This document shows, piece by piece, positions 6,915 through 15,658 of a stretch of 64,000 nt of DNA (positions are counted from its first letter, which is position 1; every line of letters begins with the position of its first letter). The DNA lies in contig NZ_KB894363.1 of the NCBI RefSeq assembly GCF_000374425.1, positions 1 through 64,000 on the forward strand, in the 5' to 3' direction. The translations under genes and the position numbers were made by a program. The stretch is from Acinetobacter tjernbergiae DSM 14971 = CIP 107465 (GTDB lineage: Bacteria > Pseudomonadota > Gammaproteobacteria > Pseudomonadales > Moraxellaceae). The notes beneath the pieces were generated by a model, which worked only from the letters and a program-made list of their open reading frames with translations, had not been told where the DNA came from and ran no database searches.

Positions 6915-7430
6915 ATGAAACAAGCACTAAAAATCAAATTGGCAGACCATTCAGAATTTACACAAGCATGGTTTGCATTCATCAAATTAGGCTATCAATG
7001 GGGCGGTAATTGCACCGAACCTTGCACAGCACCATATCTATACACATACGAAGATGGGCGCATTCTCGCTGATTATTTTGATGTTGAAGGAGCTGATTTA
7101 CTTAGTCCTAACTCGGCTCTTGGGTACTTCAATGCTAATAAACATAAAGAAATCACACTAGCAGAGTTAAAAATCACTGCATTTGGGCGTGAAGAAGCTG
7201 TATTTATCGGGATTGATGCTGATTACAAATATTACAGTGTGGATGCTGATGGAGATGCTTGGTACACAAAAAATGAGCCACACCTTTCAGAACGTGGTGA
7301 TTTTTGGGGTAAAGATATTTCAATGAAAGAAGCCCCTAACTTCAATCTGCATAGTGATTGGAAGCAATCATTAATAAAGCGTAACAGCGTTGAAGAAGAA
7401 CTTGATGATCTTGAAGTTTCCACTCAATAA
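6915..7430 (+). CDS. Hypothetical cargo protein of the 657-bp unit, 171 aa
   Basis: Start ATG 6915 with AAAAGG about 7 bases upstream. A soluble acidic protein with two aromatic-rich beta regions (FTQAWFAFIKLGYQWGGN; EEAVFIGIDADYKYYSVDAD) and an acidic tail (SVEEELDDLEVSTQ). No signal peptide, membrane segment or catalytic motif is visible, and I do not recognise the family. It is the only gene in a TIR/TSD-bounded unit inside a prophage, which suggests it travels by itself and may benefit the phage or host (defence, anti-defence or regulation). That role is inference only. Confidence 0.65.
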   Translation: MKQALKIKLADHSEFTQAWFAFIKLGYQWGGNCTEPCTAPYLYTYEDGRILADYFDVEGADLLSPNSALGYFNANKHKEITLAELKITAFGREEAVFIGIDADYKYYSVDADGDAWYTKNEPHLSERGDFWGKDISMKEAPNFNLHSDWKQSLIKRNSVEEELDDLEVSTQ

Positions 7431-7461
7431 GTCGTTTCGTCTGGATTGGTTTTTATAACTT

Positions 7462-7485
7462 TTCCACACGTTATTCCGTATAGCC
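7462..7485 (-). repeat. Right terminal inverted repeat of the 657-bp unit
   Basis: Read on the minus strand it starts GGCTATACGGAATAACG and ends GTGGAA, matching the left end at 20 of 24 positions. Confidence 0.8.
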
Positions 7486-7493
7486 ATTTTATT
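7486..7493. repeat. Target-site duplication, right copy
   Basis: ATTTTATT, immediately outside the right inverted repeat. It lies just upstream of the AAAGAGG SD of the gene at 7509. Confidence 0.75.
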
Positions 7494-7508
7494 TAAAGAG
7501 GCAATATT

Positions 7509-7775
7509 ATGAAAAGATTAACAACTAACACTGCTGTTTCAATTACAGAAATTTGGAATATAGCTCCTCAAGAAGCATTCCACTGGGAACGATTTCCAAA
7601 TGGAAAATGTGTATGGCATTGCAGAATAAATAGAAAGACTATTAGTAAAAAAGCTCCAAACTTTGATACTAAGGTAAACTCATTATGGCGCGATGAAAAT
7701 ATGCAAAAAGTTGCAGATGAAACGAATGCTTATATTAATACACAGCTAAGTAAACTCAATATTGTATTAGCATAA
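7509..7775 (+). CDS. Hypothetical phage protein, 88 aa
   Basis: Start ATG 7509 with AAAGAGG 7-8 bases upstream. A basic N-terminal half with tryptophans (VSITEIWNIAPQEAFHWERF; CVWHCRINRKTISKKA) precedes a helical C-terminus. It is the last gene before the convergent integrase. The inserted 657-bp unit has separated it from the rest of the operon, so it may now depend on a promoter within or at the end of that unit. No family recognised. Confidence 0.6.
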   Translation: MKRLTTNTAVSITEIWNIAPQEAFHWERFPNGKCVWHCRINRKTISKKAPNFDTKVNSLWRDENMQKVADETNAYINTQLSKLNIVLA

Positions 7776-7811
7776 AAATATGGATATTTAGCTCTAATTT
7801 GATAAATCAGA

Positions 7812-7836
7812 ATGCCCGCTATATGCGGGCTTAGTT
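7812..7836. terminator. Hairpin between convergent phage gene and integrase
   Basis: A stem GCCCGC / GCGGGC (7814-7819 and 7825-7830) is followed on the plus strand by TTAGTTTTAA. It probably ends transcription of the plus-strand phage operon. Confidence 0.6.
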
Positions 7837-8856
7837 TTAACTATTAAACGCTTCAACCAAATCAGCGGCATTCGGATTGTAATAAGTATTCACCAACACA
7901 TCTATTTTCTTATGCCCTGTGATTTTCGCTAGAATCTCAACTGGAAGCTTTCTTACTCGAACCATACGTGTGATTGCTTCATGTCGTGTATCGTGAAAAT
8001 GCAGCTCATTAAGCCCCACAGTCACCTTTCTTTTTTCCCACATCAAACGAAATGCATTTTCAGATTGCGGAATGATTCTGCGGCCATCATGCTTGATCAA
8101 TGCAAGCAATGCTTTTGCTTCTTCAGAAAGAGGAACGTTTCTTGACTCGCCATTTTTCGTCTTTGGCAAATGCACATGCCCATCAAAGATATCTTTCTTT
8201 TCCATTGCCAAAATTTCACCACGACGCATAGCTGTCTCGAGCGCAAACAAAAAACCCCAAGCGACATAATGCTGTGATAAAACTGGTTGCCTGCCATGTT
8301 CATAATCAAGAACTTTTAAAATCAGTTCGATTTCAGATGGATGTATACGCCGATCACGCGCTTTTGGTTTTTTCGGCTTAGTGATTAACATCCAAGCATT
8401 TTCATCAAGCAAGAACAATTCTTTTTGAGCATAAGTAAACATTGCACTGTAATGTGAAATCTCTTTAAGAACTGTATTTTCCCCTACTTCAGTTAGACGC
8501 TTATTTCTCCAGTGCGTCAAATCTTTCGGAGTAATGTCATAAATAGACTTTTGTGCCAAAGCACCAAATTTCATTTCAAAGTTTTTATACTGACCAGCGA
8601 TCCAAGCTCGTGATGATTTAGACGAATTGAATTGACCTACATCTTGATAGTATTTTGTATTAAGATCACGAAACAAAAATTTTGGCTTTAACTCACCATT
8701 TTCAATTTTTGTTTGTGCTTTCAATTCTAATAGCTTTAATGCTGCCCACTGCTCACATTCTTTTGCAGTGTCACGAGTACAATAGTATCTCTTTTTTTCG
8801 TATGAAATAGAGATTGCATATGTATCTCCTCTTTTTCGTGCAACTGGCAGCTTCAT
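7837..8856 (-). CDS. Phage tyrosine integrase
   Basis: Start chosen at ATG 8856 (MKLPVARKRGDTY), the usual N-terminus for this family; the frame is open to 8940. It comprises an arm-binding-like N-terminus (about residues 1-60), a SAM-like core-binding domain (about 60-165) and a C-terminal catalytic domain with all expected residues: ETAMRRGE (Arg), KTKNGE (Lys), HDTRH (His-x-x-Arg), GHK (His) and NTYYNP (Tyr). The enzyme catalyses site-specific prophage integration and excision. The adjacent tRNA-Val gene is the likely attachment site. It appears intact although the rest of the prophage is decayed. Confidence 0.88.
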   Translation of the reverse strand: MKLPVARKRGDTYAISISYEKKRYYCTRDTAKECEQWAALKLLELKAQTKIENGELKPKFLFRDLNTKYYQDVGQFNSSKSSRAWIAGQYKNFEMKFGALAQKSIYDITPKDLTHWRNKRLTEVGENTVLKEISHYSAMFTYAQKELFLLDENAWMLITKPKKPKARDRRIHPSEIELILKVLDYEHGRQPVLSQHYVAWGFLFALETAMRRGEILAMEKKDIFDGHVHLPKTKNGESRNVPLSEEAKALLALIKHDGRRIIPQSENAFRLMWEKRKVTVGLNELHFHDTRHEAITRMVRVRKLPVEILAKITGHKKIDVLVNTYYNPNAADLVEAFNS

Positions 8857-8876
8857 TCTTGACACATTCTTGACAC
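8855..8876. repeat. Tandem 11-bp repeat across the integrase start
   Basis: ATTCTTGACAC is repeated twice without a gap, overlapping the integrase start codon. It may be a binding site for the integrase or for a regulator; each copy contains a -35-like TTGACA on the plus strand. Confidence 0.55.
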
Positions 8877-8949
8877 GTTTAACTTGTAAATATTGCCATT
8901 TTTTAACAAAAATTCCAACAATACCAAGATTAAAACGCAACGATAGGCA

Positions 8950-8991
8950 TAAAAAAAGACCTATAAGCTACTGATTCGCTTATAAGTCTTT
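8950..8991 (-). terminator. Rho-independent terminator of tRNA-Val
   Basis: On the minus strand AAGACTTATAAGC pairs with GCTTATAGGTCTT (one mismatch) and is followed by seven T. It sits between the tRNA and the integrase gene, so it separates host tRNA transcription from the phage gene. Confidence 0.8.
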
Positions 8992-9000
8992 GATATATCT

Positions 9001-9077
9001 TGGTAGGTATAAGCAGACTCGAACTGCTGACCTCTACGATGTCAACGTAGCGCTCTAACCAACTGAGCTATACACCT
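9001..9077 (-). tRNA. tRNA-Val (anticodon GAC)
   Basis: 77 nt with an encoded CCA. The acceptor stem AGGTGTA pairs with TATACCT, followed by the D-arm GCTCAGTTGGTTAGAGC. The anticodon arm is CTACG-TTGACAT-CGTAG, giving anticodon GAC, and the T-arm reads GCAGTTCGAGTCTGC. An integrase gene lies just downstream, so its 3' end is probably the prophage attB. I see no second copy of the tRNA 3' end elsewhere in the window. Confidence 0.95.
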
Positions 9078-9111
9078 AGGATGCAAGCATGATATTCATT
9101 TTTAAAAATTA

Positions 9112-11100
9112 TCACAAGTTATTTTGAGATTGTTTAATTTCAATCGCACAGACTTTAAGCAATTTTTTAAATTCTTGAATATTTTGCTGGCTATCCTGCT
9201 CTAAAAACACAATTTTTTGATATAAAACAATAACTTGCTGAAATAATTGCTGATCACCACTTAAATTCGATAAACGCAGCATCCAAACTTGAAATGTTTC
9301 TGCTGGTTTTTTATGCAAATGCTTAGGCAACTGCTTTTGAAATTGCATAACAATGCGTTGATATAACGCTTGCTGCCGTGTTTGCCTCCACCAATAGAAG
9401 CCAACATACACAGCTAAAATTCCTGCAATACCCATAATTAAGATCACCACATAACTATAACTTGAATTAAAGCCTAGTTTAGATAACCAATTTTTTTGTG
9501 TTTCCGCATCATAACCCACAACTTTGGACTGCCATTGATAACTTAAATAGTCGCTCCAAACACGCATATTTTTCAAAAATTTAAATTGCTGTAAACGCCA
9601 TGTTTGCGCCTGTGTATCTCCCCAAACTTGCTGATCTTCAGCTAGATAATTCTGCATTCCACCATCGATACGTTGTGGTGCAATCATTGCGGTAGGATCA
9701 ATCCTTTTCCATTGACCGTGCAGGTAAACCTCACTCCATGCATGTGCATCAAGTTGACGAACCTCCCAACTTTCTCGATCTAATGCAAACTGTCCACCTT
9801 GATAACCTGTCACAACTCTGGCAGGAATCCCTGCATAGCGCATCAACATCACAAAACTAGATGCATAATGTTCACAAAAACCTTTTCGACTAGAAAACAA
9901 AAATTGATCTATGCGATCCCCACTTAATGTTCCAGGGGTCAGCGTATAAACGAAGTTATTCGTTCTATACCAATTCAACACCGTTTGAATATATTTCTCA
10001 GGCTGTTTCTGACTTTGTTCAAACAGTTGATGGGCTAATTGTTGTGCTTTTTGATCACGATCCTCATCAAATCGAGTATTAAATTCAATTTTGCGTGGCG
10101 ATAGTAAAATAGATGGTGCTGATGTTCGCCCCAACCAAAACATTTGTATGGGTTGATTACGTTTAATCAGCTTTGATGGTCGTATACTATCATCTTGATA
10201 TAATTGTAAATAACGCTCTTGTGGAATGGAATATTCCAAGCCCATGATCCAATTTGCCTGCTCATCAGCAGCTAAATATTGATAAGCAACGCGATATGAA
10301 GTTGAGTCCACATTTTTAATTTGCTGATTATAAAAACTACTGGTCCATGTGGTTCCATCATATTCATCCAAAACCAAAGCACGCCAATACAACTCTTGTC
10401 TATTTGGTAGTTGTCTCATATCCGCAACAACACGAAAAGCCAAAGCCGATGATTGTGATAATTGCGCAATATCTCCTGGAGACATACGATCACTGATCCC
10501 TGTAATTGCTCGATCTTTATGAATTGGAATTGCCCAAAGAGGTGGCAAACGAGGAAAGAAAATGAATAATATAATAAAGAACGGCGTCGCAATCCCGACC
10601 AACTTTAGAATTTGTTTGACATCATTTTTTAACTGATTTGATGATAATTGATGCTGGTTAAATAGACCAGTTTGAATCCGATATAGTCCCATCAAACACA
10701 TCACAAATGCTGAAAAAACAATAACAGCCATCCAAAATGCCTGACTATGTAACAATAAACTGGCACTAACAAATAAGGCAAAATTGAATACAATTAGTAA
10801 ATCACGGGTATTTTTGGTTTCCAAACTTTTTGCAAATAAACAAGCACTTAAAAAAGCGACTCCGGCTTCCACCCCGAGTAAAGTCTGATAATTTAAATAA
10901 ATCAGACCTAAAGATAATAAAGAGAAAAAAACTAAAATAAGTCGCGGAAATGGTGCAAGTTTTTGTTTGCTATATCTCCAGACCAATATGAGCCAAATAG
11001 CACCCCACAACCCACTCAATGTCATAGGAATAAAAGCCACTTGCCCAATTAATACAAATGCCAATACAGCTAAAATACAAAAATAGATTTGTTTGGTCAT
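9112..11100 (-). CDS. TgpA-like membrane transglutaminase (DUF3488/transglutaminase-like)
   Basis: Start chosen at ATG 11100 (MTKQIYFC); the frame is open to 11160. Six or so N-terminal helices (about residues 1-190) are followed by a large periplasmic region with a transglutaminase-like core: Cys in RKGFCEHYASSF, His in LDAHAWSEVYL and Asp in KRIDPTA, a complete triad. One more helix (SYVVILIMGIAGILAVYVGF) precedes a cytoplasmic tail. This is the TgpA layout. The gene is the last of moxR-DUF58-tgpA, with a 4-base gap from DUF58, a conserved gammaproteobacterial trio. Its exact substrate is unknown. Confidence 0.88.
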   Translation of the reverse strand: MTKQIYFCILAVLAFVLIGQVAFIPMTLSGLWGAIWLILVWRYSKQKLAPFPRLILVFFSLLSLGLIYLNYQTLLGVEAGVAFLSACLFAKSLETKNTRDLLIVFNFALFVSASLLLHSQAFWMAVIVFSAFVMCLMGLYRIQTGLFNQHQLSSNQLKNDVKQILKLVGIATPFFIILFIFFPRLPPLWAIPIHKDRAITGISDRMSPGDIAQLSQSSALAFRVVADMRQLPNRQELYWRALVLDEYDGTTWTSSFYNQQIKNVDSTSYRVAYQYLAADEQANWIMGLEYSIPQERYLQLYQDDSIRPSKLIKRNQPIQMFWLGRTSAPSILLSPRKIEFNTRFDEDRDQKAQQLAHQLFEQSQKQPEKYIQTVLNWYRTNNFVYTLTPGTLSGDRIDQFLFSSRKGFCEHYASSFVMLMRYAGIPARVVTGYQGGQFALDRESWEVRQLDAHAWSEVYLHGQWKRIDPTAMIAPQRIDGGMQNYLAEDQQVWGDTQAQTWRLQQFKFLKNMRVWSDYLSYQWQSKVVGYDAETQKNWLSKLGFNSSYSYVVILIMGIAGILAVYVGFYWWRQTRQQALYQRIVMQFQKQLPKHLHKKPAETFQVWMLRLSNLSGDQQLFQQVIVLYQKIVFLEQDSQQNIQEFKKLLKVCAIEIKQSQNNL

Positions 11101-11104
11101 GATT

Positions 11105-12007
11105 TTAAGCCTGTGCAAGTAAAAGTTTTGCTTGAAGAAGCTGTATCCGCCCCTGACCACTTTCTAATCTTGCATGTGGCAGTATCAATGCATAATCATC
11201 ACCAAGTTGTTCACATTGCTCAATTAAGCCCATCATAAAGCTTAATTTTTCCTCATGACTTTGCGCAGGGATTTTTTGATAATCAATTTCTAAATGTTGA
11301 TGATTGGCTTGAGCCTCAAACATTTTGATAAAAAAACCCTGTCCTCGAGCAACTTGCTTCCATGCCACATTTTGATAAGAATCACCTTGTTGAAAGGCTC
11401 TAAGTTCCTTAAATTCATCTAAGCTATCATTGGCGTTGGTTGGTTGATTTTTATGTTCTTTTTGCCAGTCATAAGCTTTAGGTGCAATCCAAACTTTATG
11501 TTTCGGATATAAATAAGTCCACGCTCGTACCAAACCTAAAGGATAGGTCGAATAAATTTTCATCGCACCAAATTCATATAAACCACGCTGCTTTGGAAAA
11601 AAAGCAAGTTCTAGCGTATGTTGTTGCTGATCTAAGTAAATGAGTTGCTCTTGTTGCAGCCATTGGATACGTAAATATCGGGTCATTACCGATGGCTGAT
11701 TCAACCGAAGTTTTAAAATTAAAGGCTGATCGACTTGCCCAACCTCAGCTGCAATCAGATCAATTTTTAAAACATGCAATTGCTTGAAGGTGAGATAAAA
11801 ACTAATACATAAAATGGCGCTAATTAAAAAGCAAAAACCTAAAATCAAGTTATTTGCATAGTTAATACCTGCAATAAAAGTAATTAGAATCAGAACGAGA
11901 TATAAAAAACCTTGCTTATAAATAAAAACCAAAACATCTTTCTGTAACAGGGTTTTAGTCCCATCAACTTGAAAGCGTTTCGCAATCCACTGCTGAATCC
12001 TTTGCAT
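11105..12007 (-). CDS. DUF58 domain-containing protein
   Basis: 300 residues. Two N-terminal helices (FLYLVLILITFIAGINYA; LILGFCFLISAILCISFYL) are followed by a soluble domain. The DUF58 signature is ELRAFQQGDSYQNVAWKQVARG, given here as the blocks ELRAFQQGD and VAWKQVARG. DUF58 proteins pair with MoxR ATPases and are thought to act as membrane-linked VWA-like partners in protein maturation. It lies 13 bases after moxR and 4 bases before tgpA, so the three are one operon. Confidence 0.88.
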   Translation of the reverse strand: MQRIQQWIAKRFQVDGTKTLLQKDVLVFIYKQGFLYLVLILITFIAGINYANNLILGFCFLISAILCISFYLTFKQLHVLKIDLIAAEVGQVDQPLILKLRLNQPSVMTRYLRIQWLQQEQLIYLDQQQHTLELAFFPKQRGLYEFGAMKIYSTYPLGLVRAWTYLYPKHKVWIAPKAYDWQKEHKNQPTNANDSLDEFKELRAFQQGDSYQNVAWKQVARGQGFFIKMFEAQANHQHLEIDYQKIPAQSHEEKLSFMMGLIEQCEQLGDDYALILPHARLESGQGRIQLLQAKLLLAQA

Positions 12008-12020
12008 AAGCCAATCTCAA

Positions 12021-12980
12021 CTATAAGACATCAACTGATTGCAAAATTTGTTTTACCTCTATTTCACCTAAACTTAAACGATGGGCAACCACGGCAACAA
12101 AAACGGTTTGCACATCATCAGTGGTTACAAAGCTACGACCTTCAACCAGTGCATAAGCTTGTGCAGCAGCTTTTAATGCCAATACACCACGTGTTGATAA
12201 GCCATGACGTTGTTTACGTGTTTCAGCAGCCAAATCTAAAATATAATTGAGTACAGCATCACTTAAAAAAACCTGTTTCGCCAATTCACGTAATTGCAAA
12301 ATATCAACTTGCGTAAATACTGCTTCTAATTGATGAATTAAAACCTGACGTGAGCTTTGCTGTAACAGTAGTTTTTCTGCTTGGCGAGATGGATAACCAA
12401 GCGATAAACGCATCAAAAAACGGTCAAGTTGCGACTCAGGCAAAGCATAAGTTCCACTTTGAAATAGTGGATTTTGCGTTGCCAACACCCAAAATGGTTG
12501 TGGTAATTCATAATGAGTTCCATCAACAGTGACTGCTCCTTCTTCCATGGCTTCGAGCAATGCACTCTGTGTTTTTGGGCTACAACGGTTGATCTCATCT
12601 GCCAATAAAATCTGAGTAAAAATTGGACCTTTTTTAAACTCAAATAGATGTTCTTTTTGATTAAAAATATTAATGCCAATCACATCACTCGCCAACATGT
12701 CATTGGTAAATTGAATCCGCTGAAAATGCAGCCCTGCTAGACGAGCTAAGGCACTGGCTAGAGTCGTTTTACCTAATCCCGGTAAATCTTCAAACAACAC
12801 ATGCCCACCTGCCAATAAGCAAGTCAACGCCAATTTAGTTTGCTGGGGTTTATCTAAAATAAGCTGATTCACTTCAAGTAAAAAACGTTCAACTTTCTGA
12901 CTAAAATGCTTAATATGTTGTTCTACTTCTTGATTTTGTTGTTTTTTCTCTTGAACAGAAGCGTTTTCCATGCCCCACAT
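12021..12980 (-). CDS. MoxR-family AAA ATPase
   Basis: 319 residues with Walker A LPGLGKTTLA, Walker B LLADEINR, sensor-like LATQNP and the arginine region SQLDRFLMRL. MoxR ATPases are chaperone-like factors for partner proteins, here the DUF58 and transglutaminase proteins downstream. Start ATG 12980 has GGGGA 7 bases upstream; an alternative ATG lies three codons in. First gene of the operon. Confidence 0.9.
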   Translation of the reverse strand: MWGMENASVQEKKQQNQEVEQHIKHFSQKVERFLLEVNQLILDKPQQTKLALTCLLAGGHVLFEDLPGLGKTTLASALARLAGLHFQRIQFTNDMLASDVIGINIFNQKEHLFEFKKGPIFTQILLADEINRCSPKTQSALLEAMEEGAVTVDGTHYELPQPFWVLATQNPLFQSGTYALPESQLDRFLMRLSLGYPSRQAEKLLLQQSSRQVLIHQLEAVFTQVDILQLRELAKQVFLSDAVLNYILDLAAETRKQRHGLSTRGVLALKAAAQAYALVEGRSFVTTDDVQTVFVAVVAHRLSLGEIEVKQILQSVDVL

Positions 12981-13002
12981 AACTCTATCCCCAAACTAAA
13001 AC

Positions 13003-13040
13003 AGTGCATGATTCAACATACACTGTTTTAGTTTTTTTTC
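13003..13040 (+). terminator. Strong hairpin between yjiX and moxR
   Basis: AACTAAAACAGTG pairs with CACTGTTTTAGTT, followed by eight T on the plus strand. Both flanking genes are on the minus strand, where the T-tract is only three bases. It can still separate cstA-yjiX from moxR but is a better terminator for antisense transcription. Confidence 0.6.
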
Positions 13041-13058
13041 AAAGAAATCAAATAATTT

Positions 13059-13361
13059 CTAGCAAGGGCATTTTTTCAAATTCCCACCTGACGATGGGTA
13101 ACGTGCATCAACACAATAGCGATAGAAAGTCTTGGCATCCATTGGGGTTAAATCTGGATGATGCGCTTGCATGTGTTTTACATAATTTTCATAATCAGGT
13201 ACACCCACCATCAAACGAAAACTTTTTTGCAAGTTTTGCCATAACACTGCAATACGAGACCAATTTTTAGGTGAAAAGATCAAATGCTTTTGTGACATGA
13301 TGGTGAATTTAATAATCTTCACAATCACAGCACGTCCTTGCCGAGCAATTTTAAAATCCAT
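13059..13361 (-). CDS. YbdD/YjiX family protein, partner of CstA
   Basis: Start ATG 13361 overlaps the cstA stop (TGATG) with GGGGAGA upstream, so it is translationally coupled; an internal ATG at 13298 would give the family's usual shorter length. The core FRLMVGVPDYENYVKHM and C-terminal DARYPSSGG are typical of this family (DUF466). These small proteins accompany CstA/BtsT peptide or pyruvate transporters. Function is not established. Confidence 0.85.
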   Translation of the reverse strand: MDFKIARQGRAVIVKIIKFTIMSQKHLIFSPKNWSRIAVLWQNLQKSFRLMVGVPDYENYVKHMQAHHPDLTPMDAKTFYRYCVDARYPSSGGNLKKCPC

Positions 13362-15466
13362 CACGATTCTCCCCTCACTGTTTCTGCTGTCATCGCAGTT
13401 TCCGTGAATACTGCAGGCGCTTCATTTACAGTTGGCACAGGACTTTTTAAAGCACGGCGAATAATTCCAATCGATGCAATAATCATAACAATTGCAACAA
13501 TCATGAAAAATCCGCATAACACCGCATTAATCTGATTCGACATCACAATGGTCTGCATTTCAGCAACTGACTTCGCAGGTGCAAGAACATCTCCACGTGC
13601 AATGGCATCAGAGAAACGATTCGCTTGAGCAAGGAAGCCAATCTTCGGATTTTCGTGGAAAATCTTTTGCCAACCCGCTGTCATAGAAGTAATAAATAAG
13701 AAAATCGTTGGAATAATTGTTACCCAAACATACTTCTCTTTCTTCATCTTGAATAAAATAACCGTACCCAAAATCAATGCCATAGACGCGAGAATTTGAT
13801 TTCCAATTCCGAATAATGGCCACAAGGAGTTAATACCACCGAGAGGATCAACCACGCCTTGATAGACAAAGAAGCCCCAACCTGCAACTGCCACAGACGT
13901 CCCAACCAAATTTCCAAAGAATGAACCTGATTGCTTCACTGCTGGCACAACAATCCCAACTGTATCCTGTACCATGAAGCGGCAAGCACGTGTTCCCGCA
14001 TCCACTGCGGTCAAAATAAATAGTGCTTCAAATAGAATGGCAAAGTGATACCAAAATGCCATCATTGCACGGCTATTGAAAATTTCTGAAATGATATGTG
14101 CCATACCAATTGCAAAGGTTGGCGCACCACCCGTACGAGACAAAATCGTACTTTCACCGACTTCCTGTGCTAATACTGTCAACATTTCTGGATGAACTAC
14201 AAAGCCAAGATTACGAATGGCTTCAGCAGCAGTATCAACATTTGTACCTAAAACAGCAGCAGGCGCATTAATCGCAAAATAAATCCCCGGATCAAGTACA
14301 GTTGCACAAATCATTGCCATGATACCGACAAATGATTCCATCAACATACCGCCATAACCGATCATACGAATGTTGACTTCATTATCAACCAACTTTGGCG
14401 TTGTCCCTGAGGATACTAAGGCATGGAAACCAGAAATTGCCCCACAAGCAATGGTAATAAATAGAAATGGAAATAAGCTACCTGCAAATACAGGCCCTGT
14501 ACCATCGACAAAATGCGTCACTGCGGGCATTTTGAGTTCAGGCATCGCAAAGATAATTCCAATCGCCAGACCAGCTATCACACCAATTTTAAGGAAGGTT
14601 GATAGATAATCACGAGGCGCTAACAATAACCACACAGGCAATACTGATGCAATAAAACCATAAATGATCAATGCCCAAGTCAGTTGAGTTCCAGTTAAGG
14701 TGAACAATTGCCCCCAGTAAGGGTCTTTTGCCACATCACCGCCAAAGACAATCGCCGCCATCATTAGCACAAAACCAATGATCGAAACCTCAGCAATTTT
14801 CCCTGGGCGTAGATAACGCATGTATATGCCCATGAATAATGCAATTGGGATGGTTGCTGCAATACTAAACACACCCCACGGACTATGCGCCAAAGCTTTT
14901 ACGACAACCAATGCAAGTACCGCAAGGATAATGATCATGACCCCGAGCGTACCCAACATCACAATAACACCCGCGAAAGTACCTAGCTCCTGCTTTGCCA
15001 TTTCCCCTAAAGAACGACCATCTCGCCGTGTCGATATAAATAGAACGAGAAAATCTTGTACCGCACCTGCAATCACAACACCAACTAAAAGCCAAATGGT
15101 TCCCGGCAAGTAACCCATTTGCGCTGCGAGAATGGGTCCAACCAAAGGTCCTGCACCTGCAATTGCAGCAAAGTGATGCCCAAATAGAACATATTTATTG
15201 GTTGGCACATAATCCAGACCATCATTCAAACGATGTGCTGGTGTTAAACGTTTAGGGTTTAATTCAAAGACTTTGGTTGCAATAAATAAACTGTAGAACC
15301 GATACGCAATGCTATATACACAAACCGCAGCCAGAACGAGCCAAACTGCATTAACATGCTCACCACGACTTACTGCCAAAATTCCAAATGAAATTGCACC
15401 AATAATGGCGACTAAACTCCATAGAATTTTTGAGGATAGTGTGGTCTTTGCTTGTATTTTTTCCAT
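13361..15466 (-). CDS. cstA: Carbon starvation protein CstA family transporter
   Basis: 701 residues, with about 16-18 membrane helices throughout. Family blocks include FGHHFAAIAGAGPLVGPILAAQ (parts FGHHFAAIAGAGP), LVSSGTTPKLV and VDAGTRACRF. CstA/BtsT proteins take up peptides or pyruvate when carbon is limiting. It is followed by the coupled YjiX-type gene. Substrate here is not determinable: E. coli CstA and BtsT are both relatives. Confidence 0.9.
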   Translation of the reverse strand: MEKIQAKTTLSSKILWSLVAIIGAISFGILAVSRGEHVNAVWLVLAAVCVYSIAYRFYSLFIATKVFELNPKRLTPAHRLNDGLDYVPTNKYVLFGHHFAAIAGAGPLVGPILAAQMGYLPGTIWLLVGVVIAGAVQDFLVLFISTRRDGRSLGEMAKQELGTFAGVIVMLGTLGVMIIILAVLALVVVKALAHSPWGVFSIAATIPIALFMGIYMRYLRPGKIAEVSIIGFVLMMAAIVFGGDVAKDPYWGQLFTLTGTQLTWALIIYGFIASVLPVWLLLAPRDYLSTFLKIGVIAGLAIGIIFAMPELKMPAVTHFVDGTGPVFAGSLFPFLFITIACGAISGFHALVSSGTTPKLVDNEVNIRMIGYGGMLMESFVGIMAMICATVLDPGIYFAINAPAAVLGTNVDTAAEAIRNLGFVVHPEMLTVLAQEVGESTILSRTGGAPTFAIGMAHIISEIFNSRAMMAFWYHFAILFEALFILTAVDAGTRACRFMVQDTVGIVVPAVKQSGSFFGNLVGTSVAVAGWGFFVYQGVVDPLGGINSLWPLFGIGNQILASMALILGTVILFKMKKEKYVWVTIIPTIFLFITSMTAGWQKIFHENPKIGFLAQANRFSDAIARGDVLAPAKSVAEMQTIVMSNQINAVLCGFFMIVAIVMIIASIGIIRRALKSPVPTVNEAPAVFTETAMTAETVRGES

Positions 15467-15583
15467 TCAGAACCTCTCAAATACATAAGCTGTAGTTTTA
15501 GATTTCCCTTTCTATATTTTCTTTAGAAGAAATATCTTTGTGAGTCTATCTGTTATTAAAAATGATTTATCTAATACTTTGGC

Positions 15584-15617
15584 ATAAAAAAAGGGATGAT
15601 TGTTTAATCATCCCTTC
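15584..15617 (-). terminator. Rho-independent terminator of efp
   Basis: On the minus strand AAGGGATGATT pairs with AATCATCCCTT and is followed by seven T, about 40 bases after the efp stop. Confidence 0.85.
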
Positions 15618-15658
15618 GATAATCGTATCACTTACGTAGCAGTGCTACTCATTTACGA

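Larger units (their letters stand above)
6829..7485. mobile_element. 657-bp non-autonomous transposable unit (MITE-like) carrying one gene
   Basis: Both ends carry a 24-bp inverted repeat starting GGCTATRCGGAATAA and ending GTGGAA (6829-6852 and 7462-7485; 20 of 24 positions match). The unit is flanked by exact 8-bp direct repeats ATTTTATT (6821-6828 and 7486-7493), the signature of transposition. The interior holds one gene (6915-7430) and no transposase, so it must have been moved in trans. A further copy of the end motif, CGGAATAACGTGTG, lies inside the left end at 6880-6893. I cannot match the ends to a named IS family. Confidence 0.8.

Noticed and set aside
7441-7500. Xer/dif-like site in place of a transposon end
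   Set aside because: The pair of inverted ends with an exact 8-bp direct duplication fits transposition, and the sequences do not match a dif consensus.
1-9000. CRISPR array or known defence operon
   Set aside because: No regularly spaced repeats and no recognised nuclease, helicase or Cas-like motifs in this region.
12413-12679. Minus-strand frame inside moxR
   Set aside because: Shadow of the MoxR coding frame; no own start signals.
14820-15113. Plus-strand frame opposite cstA
   Set aside because: Antisense of conserved transporter codons.
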